A stretch of DNA of 25,823 bases, taken from NCBI GenBank assembly GCA_024644285.1, contig JAHELH010000005.1, forward strand, positions 1 to 25,823. Reading direction: 5' to 3'. Under the pieces are notes generated by a model. It had not been told where the DNA came from. It searched no databases and worked only from the letters and a program-made list of their open reading frames with translations. This document shows, in pieces, positions 18,145 through 24,832 of this stretch. Source of the DNA: Paracoccaceae bacterium (GTDB taxonomy: Bacteria > Pseudomonadota > Alphaproteobacteria > Rhodobacterales > Rhodobacteraceae). The number at the start of each line of letters is the position of its first letter. Within the stretch, counting starts at the first letter, position 1. The position numbers and the translations under genes are program-made.

Positions 18145-18753
18145 ATGGAGACGCAGGTGCTGGAGATACGGGGGTTCAAGGTGTTCAGGGGGGCGCTGGA
18201 TCGCGACCGGCAGGCGGCGATGGCGGAGGACATCCGCGCCGTCGCCGGGGCCGCGCCGCCGTTCTCGCCGCTGACGCCGTGGGGCAAGCCGATGAGCGTG
18301 CGCATGACCTCGGCCGGACGCTACGGCTGGTACGCCGACCGGCGCGGTTATCGCTATGTCCCCGAACACCCCGACGGGCAGCCCTGGCCGCCGATCCCGG
18401 ACTCGGTGCTGGCGGTCTGGGACCAGGTCACGGGGCTGGAGCGGCGGCCGGATTGCTGCCTGGTGAATCACTACGGACCCAAGGCGCGGATGGGGATGCA
18501 CCAGGACCGCGACGAGGCGGATTTCACCTGGCCGGTGGTGTCGATCTCGCTGGGCGACGACGGACTGTTCCGGATCGGGGGCGACACCCGCGGCGGCCGG
18601 ACCGAGAGCGTCTGGCTGCAATCGGGCGACGTTGTCGTGATGGGCGGCGAGGCCCGGTTGAAATATCACGGTCTCGACCGGATCCGCCCCGGAACCTCGA
18701 CCCTGCTGCCCGGGGGCGGGCGGATCAACCTGACTTTAAGGGTGGTGGACTGA
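18145..18753 (+). CDS. alkB: AlkB-type 2-oxoglutarate/Fe(II) dioxygenase (alkylated DNA repair)
   Basis: AlkB removes methyl groups from 1-methyladenine and 3-methylcytosine in DNA and RNA by oxidative demethylation, using Fe(II), oxygen and 2-oxoglutarate. The 202-residue protein has the iron ligands H119 and D121 (in MHQDRDEADF) and H175 (KYHGLDRI). The 2-oxoglutarate-binding arginines are probably R193 and R199, in GRINLTLR. SISLGDDGLFRIGG and SGDVVVMGGEAR are also typical. I chose the ATG at 18145 because AGAGGG precedes it and the length suits the family (E. coli AlkB has 216 residues); an ATG at 18076 would add 23 residues. It is divergent from dnaK and overlaps no other gene. No ada operon is nearby, so adaptive-response control cannot be inferred. 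Confidence 0.94.
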   Translation: METQVLEIRGFKVFRGALDRDRQAAMAEDIRAVAGAAPPFSPLTPWGKPMSVRMTSAGRYGWYADRRGYRYVPEHPDGQPWPPIPDSVLAVWDQVTGLERRPDCCLVNHYGPKARMGMHQDRDEADFTWPVVSISLGDDGLFRIGGDTRGGRTESVWLQSGDVVVMGGEARLKYHGLDRIRPGTSTLLPGGGRINLTLRVVD

Positions 18754-18821
18754 GCGCTGCGTGCGGGCGGCTGCCACGGACGGATCGCTCGACCGGCTGA
18801 CACCTCGGCATGCCGGGATCG

Positions 18822-18846
18822 GCGCTTGCGATCGTCGCGCAAGCGC
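18822..18846 (+). other. Perfect 9-bp hairpin after alkB
   Basis: GCGCTTGCG (18822-18830) and CGCAAGCGC (18838-18846) form a perfect 9-bp stem with a 7-base loop, 69 bp after the alkB stop. No T tract follows, so it may stabilise the alkB mRNA 3' end or act as a Rho-associated end rather than as an intrinsic terminator. Confidence 0.4.
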
Positions 18847-18889
18847 GAAGATCAAGGTTCAAGGGTCCCTCAGGATCGTCCCGGAAGGA

Positions 18890-18911
18890 AAGGCGCATGA
18901 GTTGGCGCCTT
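18890..18911 (-). terminator. Candidate terminator of the 203-residue membrane protein gene
   Basis: AAGGCGC (18890-18896) and GCGCCTT (18905-18911) pair around an 8-base loop. On the minus strand the stem is followed by TCCTTCC, giving a pyrimidine-rich TTTCCTTCC run. It lies 34 bp past the stop of the minus-strand gene. The U tract is imperfect, so the call is moderate. Confidence 0.4.
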
Positions 18912-18945
18912 GCATCGACTGTGTCCGAACCGCGGCCCGGTCCGC

Positions 18946-19557
18946 CTATTCGAAGCAGTAGTGGTGCCGCTGCTGCATCTCTTCCGAGAACTCGCCGTCG
19001 CTGAGCGGCATGTAGGTCTCGAAGCCGCAGATCGGGGCGAAGCCGCTGTCGCCGGAGGCCGCAACGGGTTCGGATGTGAACACCATGTCGCGGAAGATGA
19101 TCGAGTTTGGCGGGGTGTCCGTCACGACCTGGCGCACCCAGTCCGGCGAGAACAGCGTGGCGAAAGTCTCCGGCGCGTAGTGAACGAAGTTATGCATGGA
19201 TAGGATCATCGCACCGACGCCGAAGGTATGCGCGGTGATGAAGACCTTGGCCTCGAACCGGAACATCTGGCGGATCGCAAAGCCCGCCCCGGCGGCCAGC
19301 CCGCCGTCGATCATCATGATCAGGTCGGTATCCTCGCCCGACAGGCTGCCGCCCTGCAGGTGATAGCGGATGTAGCGCGAAAGGAAGACCGCGAAGAGAC
19401 CCAGCGCAAAGGCCGCCACGATGCTGGCAGGGTACTGCATGTTCTGCCACAGCGAGGGCCGCAGGCGGGATCTGGATCTGGGATTGGCGGCCTGTTTGGC
19501 TTCGGCCAGGGCCGATGCGCGGGCCTGGAAATCGGCGGCGCGGGAAACGGCGTCCAT
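18946..19557 (-). CDS. Membrane protein of unknown function (203 residues)
   Basis: I do not recognise this protein. The ATG at 19557 is preceded by GGAGAG at normal spacing, and codon use fits its neighbours. The N-terminal 40 residues are hydrophilic, with a run of alanines and then a basic cluster (RSRSRLRP). Hydrophobic segments at about 43-61 (SIVAAFALGLFAVFLSRY) and 77-97 (LIMMIDGGLAAGAGFAIRQ), and a weaker one at 104-121, suggest two or three membrane spans. The C-terminal 80 residues are soluble and contain MHNFVHYAPE, two cysteines (177 and 201) and a HHYCFE end. It stands alone: it converges with alkB, and a 440-bp gene-free stretch lies upstream. Histidines in the third segment could bind metal or heme, but this is only a thought. 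Confidence 0.78.
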   Translation of the reverse strand: MDAVSRAADFQARASALAEAKQAANPRSRSRLRPSLWQNMQYPASIVAAFALGLFAVFLSRYIRYHLQGGSLSGEDTDLIMMIDGGLAAGAGFAIRQMFRFEAKVFITAHTFGVGAMILSMHNFVHYAPETFATLFSPDWVRQVVTDTPPNSIIFRDMVFTSEPVAASGDSGFAPICGFETYMPLSDGEFSEEMQQRHHYCFE

Positions 19558-19997
19558 TGCTGCTCTCCATCAAGGTCTGCGGCCGGGCGGTGACACCTGA
19601 GGCCGGATTCTGTTCGACCGAAAGCTGTCCTCGCAATTCGCCGGCAGGTTGACCTGTGTTGGGAAATATTGTGGCCACGCCGGTGCCGCCGACGGCCGTG
19701 TTGCGGCGCGACGCGTCAAGGGGGTCCTCTGTCCGATATGCCCGGCCGGCTGCCTTTTCTTTGAAGATCGGCGGCGCCGCCAATGGACATCCCGCGGGGT
19801 TTCCCCCGTCTGGCCCGGTACACGCGCCAGCGCGCATCCCGTCGATCAAAAGCCGTCCCTGCACCCGATGAAGAGGTGGTCTGAGGGACCGGTCTGTCAT
19901 GTGCGCGACGGGTGTCAGCCCGCCGCGGAGCGCTCGGCAAGGGGTTATAGACGCTGCGGGTTAGCGCGGCCTGAACAGGGCGCGCGGTGGCGTTGCG
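19558..19997. other. About 440 bp with no supported gene
   Basis: Open frames here lack a good Shine-Dalgarno and give compositions typical of chance frames in GC-rich DNA. The stretch holds a perfect 12-bp palindrome (GGCGGCGCCGCC, 19770-19781) and a short AT-rich patch near 19665-19678 that could be part of a promoter for the minus-strand membrane gene. I tested it by eye for RNase P RNA, SRP RNA and tmRNA hallmarks and saw none. It may be a decayed gene or a long 5' region. Confidence 0.5.
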
Positions 19998-20819
19998 TCA
20001 CCGCCCCGCCGTCCAGCTGATCGAGGCGTGCTTGCGGGTGTAGCTTTCGCCCATCAGCCCGATCATGATCAGCGCCAGGGACAGGAACAGCGGGTAGCTG
20101 ACCGAGCTGAAATGCGGGTTGTAATTGATGAAGACGAAGCCGCGCGCCTGGTCGATGCAGTGGAACAGGGGGTTCCAGTCGAACATCGCCAGCATGTAGC
20201 CCGGCAGCGTGTTGGCCACGAACATCTTGCCCGAGGCGATCATGTTGGCGCGGGCGTAGATCTGCGAGGCGATCCCGACGAATCCCGGGAACCAGGGCTT
20301 CAGCGCAAGAAAGACCAGCCCGACCCCGACGCCGGAGAACCACGCCATCAGCACCATGCCGAAGGCCGCGGCGGGATGCAGGATTTCCACCGGCCCGGCG
20401 ACCACGTCGTAGACGAAAAGCACGACGAACAGCGACAGCACCTGGATATAGAGCGTGCCAAGCGCCGCGGACGTGATCGCGATGGCGGTGTTCATCGGCG
20501 CGTGATTCATCATCGGCGAGGCCGGGCCCTCGGACCCCAGCACCGCGCTCATCGCCTTGTTGTGGGTCAGGAACAGGAAGATGCCGGACAAGATGTAGAG
20601 CAGGAAGTCGCCCCGGATGGCGGTGCCGCGCAGGCCCAGGATCGAGAACATCACGAAGAACACGGCGACGAGGACGACGGTCTGCACGATCGACATCAGC
20701 AGGCCGATCAGCGCGTTGCCATGCGCCTTGCGCACGCTGCGGACAGTGGCGTGATAGATCAGCTCGAGGATGGTGAAGGCCGAATGAACGGTCGATCGCC
20801 TGGCCTGTTGCTGAAACAT
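19998..20819 (-). CDS. ABC-2 type permease, polysaccharide-export type (KpsM-like)
   Basis: This 273-residue integral membrane protein is the membrane half of an ABC exporter of the ABC-2 family. Likely spans are at about 37-61, 72-86, 112-137, 150-173 and 242-258, with a further weaker one. The N-terminal cytoplasmic helix (LELIYHATVRSVRKAHGNALIG) and the NPLFHCIDQARGFVFINYNPHFSSVSYP stretch near the C-terminus resemble capsule and O-antigen export permeases such as KpsM, Wzm and RkpT. Its ATPase partner is not in the window; the next genes on this strand are unrelated. The substrate is not known. The neighbouring KdsB-like enzyme, glycosyltransferase, GalU and GalE favour a cell-surface polysaccharide. 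The ATG at 20819 has only a weak Shine-Dalgarno. It is divergent from cysQ. Confidence 0.88.
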   Translation of the reverse strand: MFQQQARRSTVHSAFTILELIYHATVRSVRKAHGNALIGLLMSIVQTVVLVAVFFVMFSILGLRGTAIRGDFLLYILSGIFLFLTHNKAMSAVLGSEGPASPMMNHAPMNTAIAITSAALGTLYIQVLSLFVVLFVYDVVAGPVEILHPAAAFGMVLMAWFSGVGVGLVFLALKPWFPGFVGIASQIYARANMIASGKMFVANTLPGYMLAMFDWNPLFHCIDQARGFVFINYNPHFSSVSYPLFLSLALIMIGLMGESYTRKHASISWTAGR

Positions 20820-20874
20820 CGCCGATTTCCGATTCCTGCCGCGCCGGCCCGCCCCGTCTTTTCGCAGGGAATTG

Positions 20875-20903
20875 TTGCCGTTCCTTTACCGGGCAACCAT
20901 AAG
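20875..20903 (+). promoter_or_regulatory. Candidate promoter for cysQ-kdsB-glycosyltransferase
   Basis: TTGCCG (20875-20880), 17 bases and CATAAG (20898-20903) each match the consensus at 4 of 6 positions. Transcription would begin near 20910. That lies downstream of the alternative GTG start of cysQ and so favours the TTG start at 20963. Confidence 0.4.
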
Positions 20904-20924
20904 TGGCCAGGGGCGGCGGATCAA
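20896..20924 (-). promoter_or_regulatory. Candidate divergent promoter for the ABC permease
   Basis: On the minus strand, TTGATC (20924-20919), 17 bases and TATGGT (20901-20896) match the consensus at 4 of 6 positions each. Its -10 occupies the same bases as the -10 of the candidate cysQ promoter, so the two would compete if both are real. Confidence 0.35.
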
Positions 20925-20962
20925 TCGCGGCCAGGGACAGAACGGAAGACGGAGCGGGGGCG

Positions 20963-21760
20963 TTGGATTTTGAACACTTGGTGCCGGTGATGCGGCGGCT
21001 GGCGCTGGAGGCCGGCGACGCGATCATGGCGATCTACGGCGCGGAGGATTTCGAGGTGAAGGCGAAGTCCGACGCCAGCCCGGTGACCGAAGCCGACGAG
21101 GCGGCGGACGCGCTGATCGCGGCGGGGCTGCGGGCGACCTTTCCCGGGATGGCGCTGGTGACCGAGGAGCAGGCGGCGTCGCATGCCGAGCGGGCGGAGA
21201 ATTTCCTGATCGTCGACCCGCTGGACGGCACCAAGGAGTTCATCAAGCGGCGCGGAGATTTCACCGTCAACATCGCCTATGTCGAGGCTGGCGTGCCTGT
21301 GCGCGGCGTGGTCTACGCGCCGGCCAAGGGGCGGATGTTCTACACCGATGCGCGCGGGCAATCGGTCGAGGAAAGCGGGCCGTTCGACAAAGAGAATTTT
21401 GGTGGAACAGAGCCGCTTTCGGTGTCGCATCCGGACAACAACGCGCTGTTGGTGGTGGCTTCGAAATCGCACCGCGACCAGGCAACGGACGACTATATCA
21501 ACGAGTATTCGGTGCGCGACATGAAGAGCGCGGGCTCGTCGTTGAAATTCTGCCTGGTGGCGAGCGGCGAGGCCGACCTATACCCACGGCTGGGGCGGAC
21601 GATGGAATGGGACACCGCCGCGGGCCACGCGGTGCTGCGCGGCGCAGGCGGCGAGGTGGTGCGGTTCGACGACCACACGCCGCTGAGATATGGCAAGCCG
21701 GGCTACGAGAATCCATTCTTCATCGCTTACGCGCCGGGCGTCGAGTTGATCCGCGGCTGA
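20963..21760 (+). CDS. cysQ: 3'(2'),5'-bisphosphate nucleotidase CysQ
   Basis: CysQ dephosphorylates 3'-phosphoadenosine 5'-phosphate, a by-product of sulfate assimilation, and belongs to the inositol monophosphatase-like Mg2+/Li+-sensitive phosphatases. With the TTG start at 20963 the protein has 265 residues. Metal-site residues are E68/E69 (VTEEQ), D85 and D88 (DPLDGTKEF) and D217 in EWDTAAGH. I chose the TTG because GGAG and a G run precede it and LDFEHLVPVMRRLALEAGD is where the family begins. A GTG at 20903 would add 20 residues that look random. The stop overlaps the kdsB-like ATG by one base (TGATG), so the two genes are coupled. Sulfated or otherwise modified polysaccharide synthesis could explain its place here, though it may simply be a housekeeping gene. 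Confidence 0.93.
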   Translation: MDFEHLVPVMRRLALEAGDAIMAIYGAEDFEVKAKSDASPVTEADEAADALIAAGLRATFPGMALVTEEQAASHAERAENFLIVDPLDGTKEFIKRRGDFTVNIAYVEAGVPVRGVVYAPAKGRMFYTDARGQSVEESGPFDKENFGGTEPLSVSHPDNNALLVVASKSHRDQATDDYINEYSVRDMKSAGSSLKFCLVASGEADLYPRLGRTMEWDTAAGHAVLRGAGGEVVRFDDHTPLRYGKPGYENPFFIAYAPGVELIRG

Positions 21761-22560
21761 TGTCCGTCCTGATCTGCATTCCGGCACGGTATGCCTCGAC
21801 GCGCTATCCCGGCAAGCCGCTGGTGCCGCTGACGGGTGCGGGCGGGGCGGCGAAGTCGCTGATCCAGCGCACCTGGGAGGCGGCGCAGGGCGTGGATGGC
21901 GCGCGGGTGGTGGTGGCGACCGACGACGACCGGATCGCGGCGGCCAGCGTCGGTTTCGGCGCCGAGGTGGCGATGACGTCGAGCGCGTGCCGCAACGGCA
22001 CCGAGCGCTGCGCCGAGGCGCTGGACGCGCTGGGCGGCGATTTCGAGATCGTCGTGAACCTGCAGGGCGACGCGCCGCTGACGCCGGTCTGGTTCCTCGA
22101 CGACCTGGTCGCCGGGTTGCGCGCCGCGCCGCGGGCGGAGGCCGCGACGCCGGTGCTGCGCTGCGACGGGCGGGCGCTGAACGGGTTTCTGGAGGACCGG
22201 CGCGCGGGGCGGGTCGGCGGCACCACGGCGGTGTTCGGGGCGGACCGGATGGCGCTGTATTTCTCTAAGGAGGTGATTCCCTATACCGGGAAGACCTATC
22301 CCGACGATGCCCCGGAAACGCCGGTCTTTCACCATGTCGGCGTCTATGCCTACCGGCCCGAGGCGCTGCGCGCCTATGCCGGCTGGCACGAGGGACCGCT
22401 GGAGCGTCTGGAGGGGCTGGAACAGTTGCGGTTCCTGGAGCAGGGCCGCGCGCTGCTCTGCGTCGAGGTCGAGGCGCGCGGGCGGCAGTTCTGGGAGCTG
22501 AACAACCCGTCGGACGTGGCGAAGATCGAGGCGATGATGGCCGAGATGGGTATTGAATGA
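21760..22560 (+). CDS. kdsB: KdsB-like CMP-sugar (ulosonate) cytidylyltransferase
   Basis: KdsB activates 3-deoxy-manno-octulosonate (Kdo) with CTP to CMP-Kdo for lipopolysaccharide or capsule. The 266-residue protein starts MSVLICIPARYASTRYPGKPL, containing the PAR-x-x-S-x-R-x-PGKPL nucleotide-binding motif at 8-21. NGTERCAEAL is at 80-89, NLQGDAPL at 101-108 and SKEVIPY follows later. Two points are unlike E. coli KdsB: the usual GDEP is GDAP here, and the usual GVDTPEDL near the end reads ELNNPSDV. The protein is also about 18 residues longer. It could therefore be a Kdo enzyme of a marine subfamily or act on a related ulosonic acid. The ATG at 21760 overlaps the cysQ stop, and its own stop overlaps the glycosyltransferase start by 4 bp, so these three genes form one coupled operon. 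Confidence 0.88.
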   Translation: MSVLICIPARYASTRYPGKPLVPLTGAGGAAKSLIQRTWEAAQGVDGARVVVATDDDRIAAASVGFGAEVAMTSSACRNGTERCAEALDALGGDFEIVVNLQGDAPLTPVWFLDDLVAGLRAAPRAEAATPVLRCDGRALNGFLEDRRAGRVGGTTAVFGADRMALYFSKEVIPYTGKTYPDDAPETPVFHHVGVYAYRPEALRAYAGWHEGPLERLEGLEQLRFLEQGRALLCVEVEARGRQFWELNNPSDVAKIEAMMAEMGIE

Positions 22561-23798
22561 CGGCCACGCCGGTCAGCGTCATCGTCGTCAGCCGTGGGCG
22601 GCCCGATGCGCTGATGCGATGCCTGACCGGGATCGGGCAGCTCGATCATCCGATGTTCGAGATCGTCGTCGTGGTGGACACGCAGAGCCATGTTCGGCTG
22701 GATCAGAGCCGATTTGCCGGCCGGATCAAGGCGATTGCCTTCGACGAGGCGAACATCTCGGCGGCCCGCAACCGTGGCTTGGCGGCGGCGGCGGGGGAGG
22801 CGGTGGCGTTCATCGACGACGACGCGGTGCCGGAGCCAAGTTGGCTGCGCCACCTGGCGGCGGCGTTCGAGGATCCGCAGGTGGATGCGGCGGGCGGATA
22901 CGTGCGCGGGCGCAACGGAATCAGCTTTCAGCACCGGGCGCGCAGCGTGGACGCGCTGGGCGATCACGCGGACCTAGAGATCCCCGATGACGCGCCACGG
23001 GTGGTCAATCCCGGACCGGGGCGGGCGGTCAAGACCGAGGGCACGAACTGCGCGTTTCGGGGCGAGGTTCTTGCGGACCTGGGTGGGTTCGATCCCGCCT
23101 TTGCCTTCTACCTGGACGAAACCGATCTGAATCTGCGGCTTGCGGCGCAAGGCTGCCGCACCGCGATCGTTCCGCTGGCGCAGGTGCATCACGGCTTTGC
23201 CGCGTCGGAGCGGCGGCGGGCCGACCGGATGCCGCGCAGCGTGTTCGACATCGGGGCCAGCCAGGCGGTGCTGCTGCGCAAGCACGCGCCAGAATCAGAC
23301 CCCAAGCCAGTGCTGGCGCGGCTGCGGGCCGAGCAGAAGGCGCGGCTGCTGCGACACATGGTCGCTGGGCGCTGCGAGCCGCGCGACGTGGGGCGGTTGA
23401 TGCGGACACTCGAGGCGGGCATCGCCGAGGGCGCGGTGCGCGGATTCGGCGGTCTGGCGTCGATCGGGCGGCCAACCGGGGCTTTTCTGCGGTTCATGCC
23501 CGACCCGCCGTTCCGCGGATCGAGAATGCTCGCCGGAAGGGCCTGGCAGGCGCGCCGACTGCGCGCCGAGGCCGCGCGCCAGGTCGCATTGGGCGAGCGG
23601 ATCAGCCTGTTTCTGTTCAGCCCAACTGCGCTGTACCACCGCGTCACGTTCACCGCCTCGGGCGTGTGGGAGCAGCGCGGCGGGCTTTGGGGCAGGTCCG
23701 AAAGGCGGGAGGCGATCTTCTCGGCGTCGGGCTTTGCCGCGCGCGTTCGTCGCGAGGTTGAGCGCGTGGGTCGTGTACGAAACCTGGAAATGAACTGA
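22557..23798 (+). CDS. Family 2 (GT-A) glycosyltransferase
   Basis: The 413-residue protein has an N-terminal GT-A domain at about 5-230. It begins VSVIVVSRGRPDAL and has ISAARNRGLAAA at 67-78. The DxD-type AFIDDDAVP has its aspartates at 87-89, and YLDETDLNLRL contains a candidate catalytic-base acid pair at 188-190. These are hallmarks of family 2 inverting glycosyltransferases that use nucleotide sugars. About 180 residues follow the core. They include an Arg-rich helical part and FLFSPTALYHRVTFTASGVWEQ, which I cannot assign. There is no membrane span, so it is probably cytoplasmic or peripheral at the inner membrane. The ATG overlaps the kdsB-like stop (ATGA). The sugar donor and acceptor are unknown; the context points to surface polysaccharide or lipopolysaccharide core. 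Confidence 0.88.
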   Translation: MTATPVSVIVVSRGRPDALMRCLTGIGQLDHPMFEIVVVVDTQSHVRLDQSRFAGRIKAIAFDEANISAARNRGLAAAAGEAVAFIDDDAVPEPSWLRHLAAAFEDPQVDAAGGYVRGRNGISFQHRARSVDALGDHADLEIPDDAPRVVNPGPGRAVKTEGTNCAFRGEVLADLGGFDPAFAFYLDETDLNLRLAAQGCRTAIVPLAQVHHGFAASERRRADRMPRSVFDIGASQAVLLRKHAPESDPKPVLARLRAEQKARLLRHMVAGRCEPRDVGRLMRTLEAGIAEGAVRGFGGLASIGRPTGAFLRFMPDPPFRGSRMLAGRAWQARRLRAEAARQVALGERISLFLFSPTALYHRVTFTASGVWEQRGGLWGRSERREAIFSASGFAARVRREVERVGRVRNLEMN

Positions 23799-23804
23799 AA
23801 ATGT

Positions 23805-23833
23805 TTGCCAGGGTGCAACAATCCATGGATATG
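23805..23833 (+). promoter_or_regulatory. Candidate promoter for galU-galE
   Basis: TTGCCA (23805-23810, 5 of 6 matches), a 17-base spacer and GATATG (23828-23833, 3 of 6) lie in the AT-richer gap between the glycosyltransferase and galU. Transcription would begin near 23840, about 80 bases before galU. Confidence 0.4.
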
Positions 23834-23920
23834 TCAGGGAAATGACAAACTTCCCCCGCAGAACGGGCTGAAAGCCTTGGCGGCGCGTGGTAGTGAGAGT
23901 GAAACAGGACGAGGTGGGTA

Positions 23921-24817
23921 ATGGCACGCAAGGTAACCAAGGCGATCTTTCCCGTCGCCGGGCTGGGCACGCGGTTTTTGCCGGCCACCAAGTCGATCCC
24001 CAAGGAAATCATGACGCTGGTGGACCGCCCGCTGATCCAGTACGCCATCGACGAGGCGCGCGCGGCGGGGATCAAGGAATTCATCTTCGTCACCTCGCGC
24101 GGCAAGGGTGCGCTGGAGGACTATTTCGATCACGCGCCGGAACTGGAAAGCTCGCTGCGCAAGAAGGGCAAGGACCAATTGCTCGAGGTGCTGAAGAGCA
24201 CCAACATGGAAAGCGGCGCCATCGCCTATATCCGCCAGCACAAGGCGCTGGGGCTGGGCCACGCGGTCTGGTGCGCGCGGCGGCTGATCGCGCCGAACGA
24301 GCCGTTCGCGGTGATTCTGCCGGATGACGTGATCGCGGCAGAGAAGCCCTGCCTGCAGCAGATGACCGAGGCCTATGACGAGATCGGCGGCAGCATGGTC
24401 GCCGCGATGGAGGTGCCGCCGGAGCGCGCCTCGTCCTACGGCGTTCTGGACATACGCGAAGACATGGGCTCGATCGTGTCGGTCAAGGGCATGGTGGAAA
24501 AGCCGAAGAGCAATGAGGCGCCGTCCAACCTTGCGGTGATCGGGCGCTATATCCTGTCGCCCAAGGTGCTGCAGAACCTCAACAAGATCAAAAGCGGCGC
24601 AGGCGGAGAGCTGCAGTTGACCGACGCCATCGCGCTGGAGATCGCCGAGGGACGTGATGTCTATGGCTACAGGTTCCGCGGCCAGCGCTTCGATTGCGGA
24701 TCGAAGGCCGGGTTCTTGCAGGCCACCGTGGCCTTCGGGCTGGCGCGGCCGGACTTGCAGACCGAGTTTGCGGATTACCTGCGGCAGATGGTGTCGCTGC
24801 AAAAAGCGGCTCAGTGA
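23921..24817 (+). CDS. galU: UTP-glucose-1-phosphate uridylyltransferase GalU
   Basis: GalU makes UDP-glucose from UTP and glucose 1-phosphate, supplying glucosyl and galactosyl units for surface polysaccharides. The 298-residue protein begins MARKVTKAIFPVAGLGTRFLP, with the nucleotide-binding GLGTRFLPATKSIPKE motif at 14-29. VILPDDVI, EKPKSNEAPSNLAVIGRY and GELQLTDAI follow, all typical of GalU. The length is normal. GAGGTG lies before the ATG at 23921. galE follows after 15 bp, giving a two-gene operon for UDP-glucose and UDP-galactose supply. The candidate promoter upstream suggests separate control from the cysQ-kdsB-glycosyltransferase operon. Confidence 0.97.
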   Translation: MARKVTKAIFPVAGLGTRFLPATKSIPKEIMTLVDRPLIQYAIDEARAAGIKEFIFVTSRGKGALEDYFDHAPELESSLRKKGKDQLLEVLKSTNMESGAIAYIRQHKALGLGHAVWCARRLIAPNEPFAVILPDDVIAAEKPCLQQMTEAYDEIGGSMVAAMEVPPERASSYGVLDIREDMGSIVSVKGMVEKPKSNEAPSNLAVIGRYILSPKVLQNLNKIKSGAGGELQLTDAIALEIAEGRDVYGYRFRGQRFDCGSKAGFLQATVAFGLARPDLQTEFADYLRQMVSLQKAAQ

Positions 24818-24832
24818 CGGCTTGAACCGGAC

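Noticed and set aside
18870..18900. CCGGAAGGAA, considered as the core of the signal recognition particle RNA
   Set aside because: The flanking bases do not form the conserved SRP loop or its paired strand, and it lies at a probable terminator.
19190..19900. A 236-codon minus-strand frame upstream of the unknown membrane gene
   Set aside because: It overlaps the better-supported 203-residue gene in another frame, is Pro/Gly/Arg-rich and has no ribosome site.
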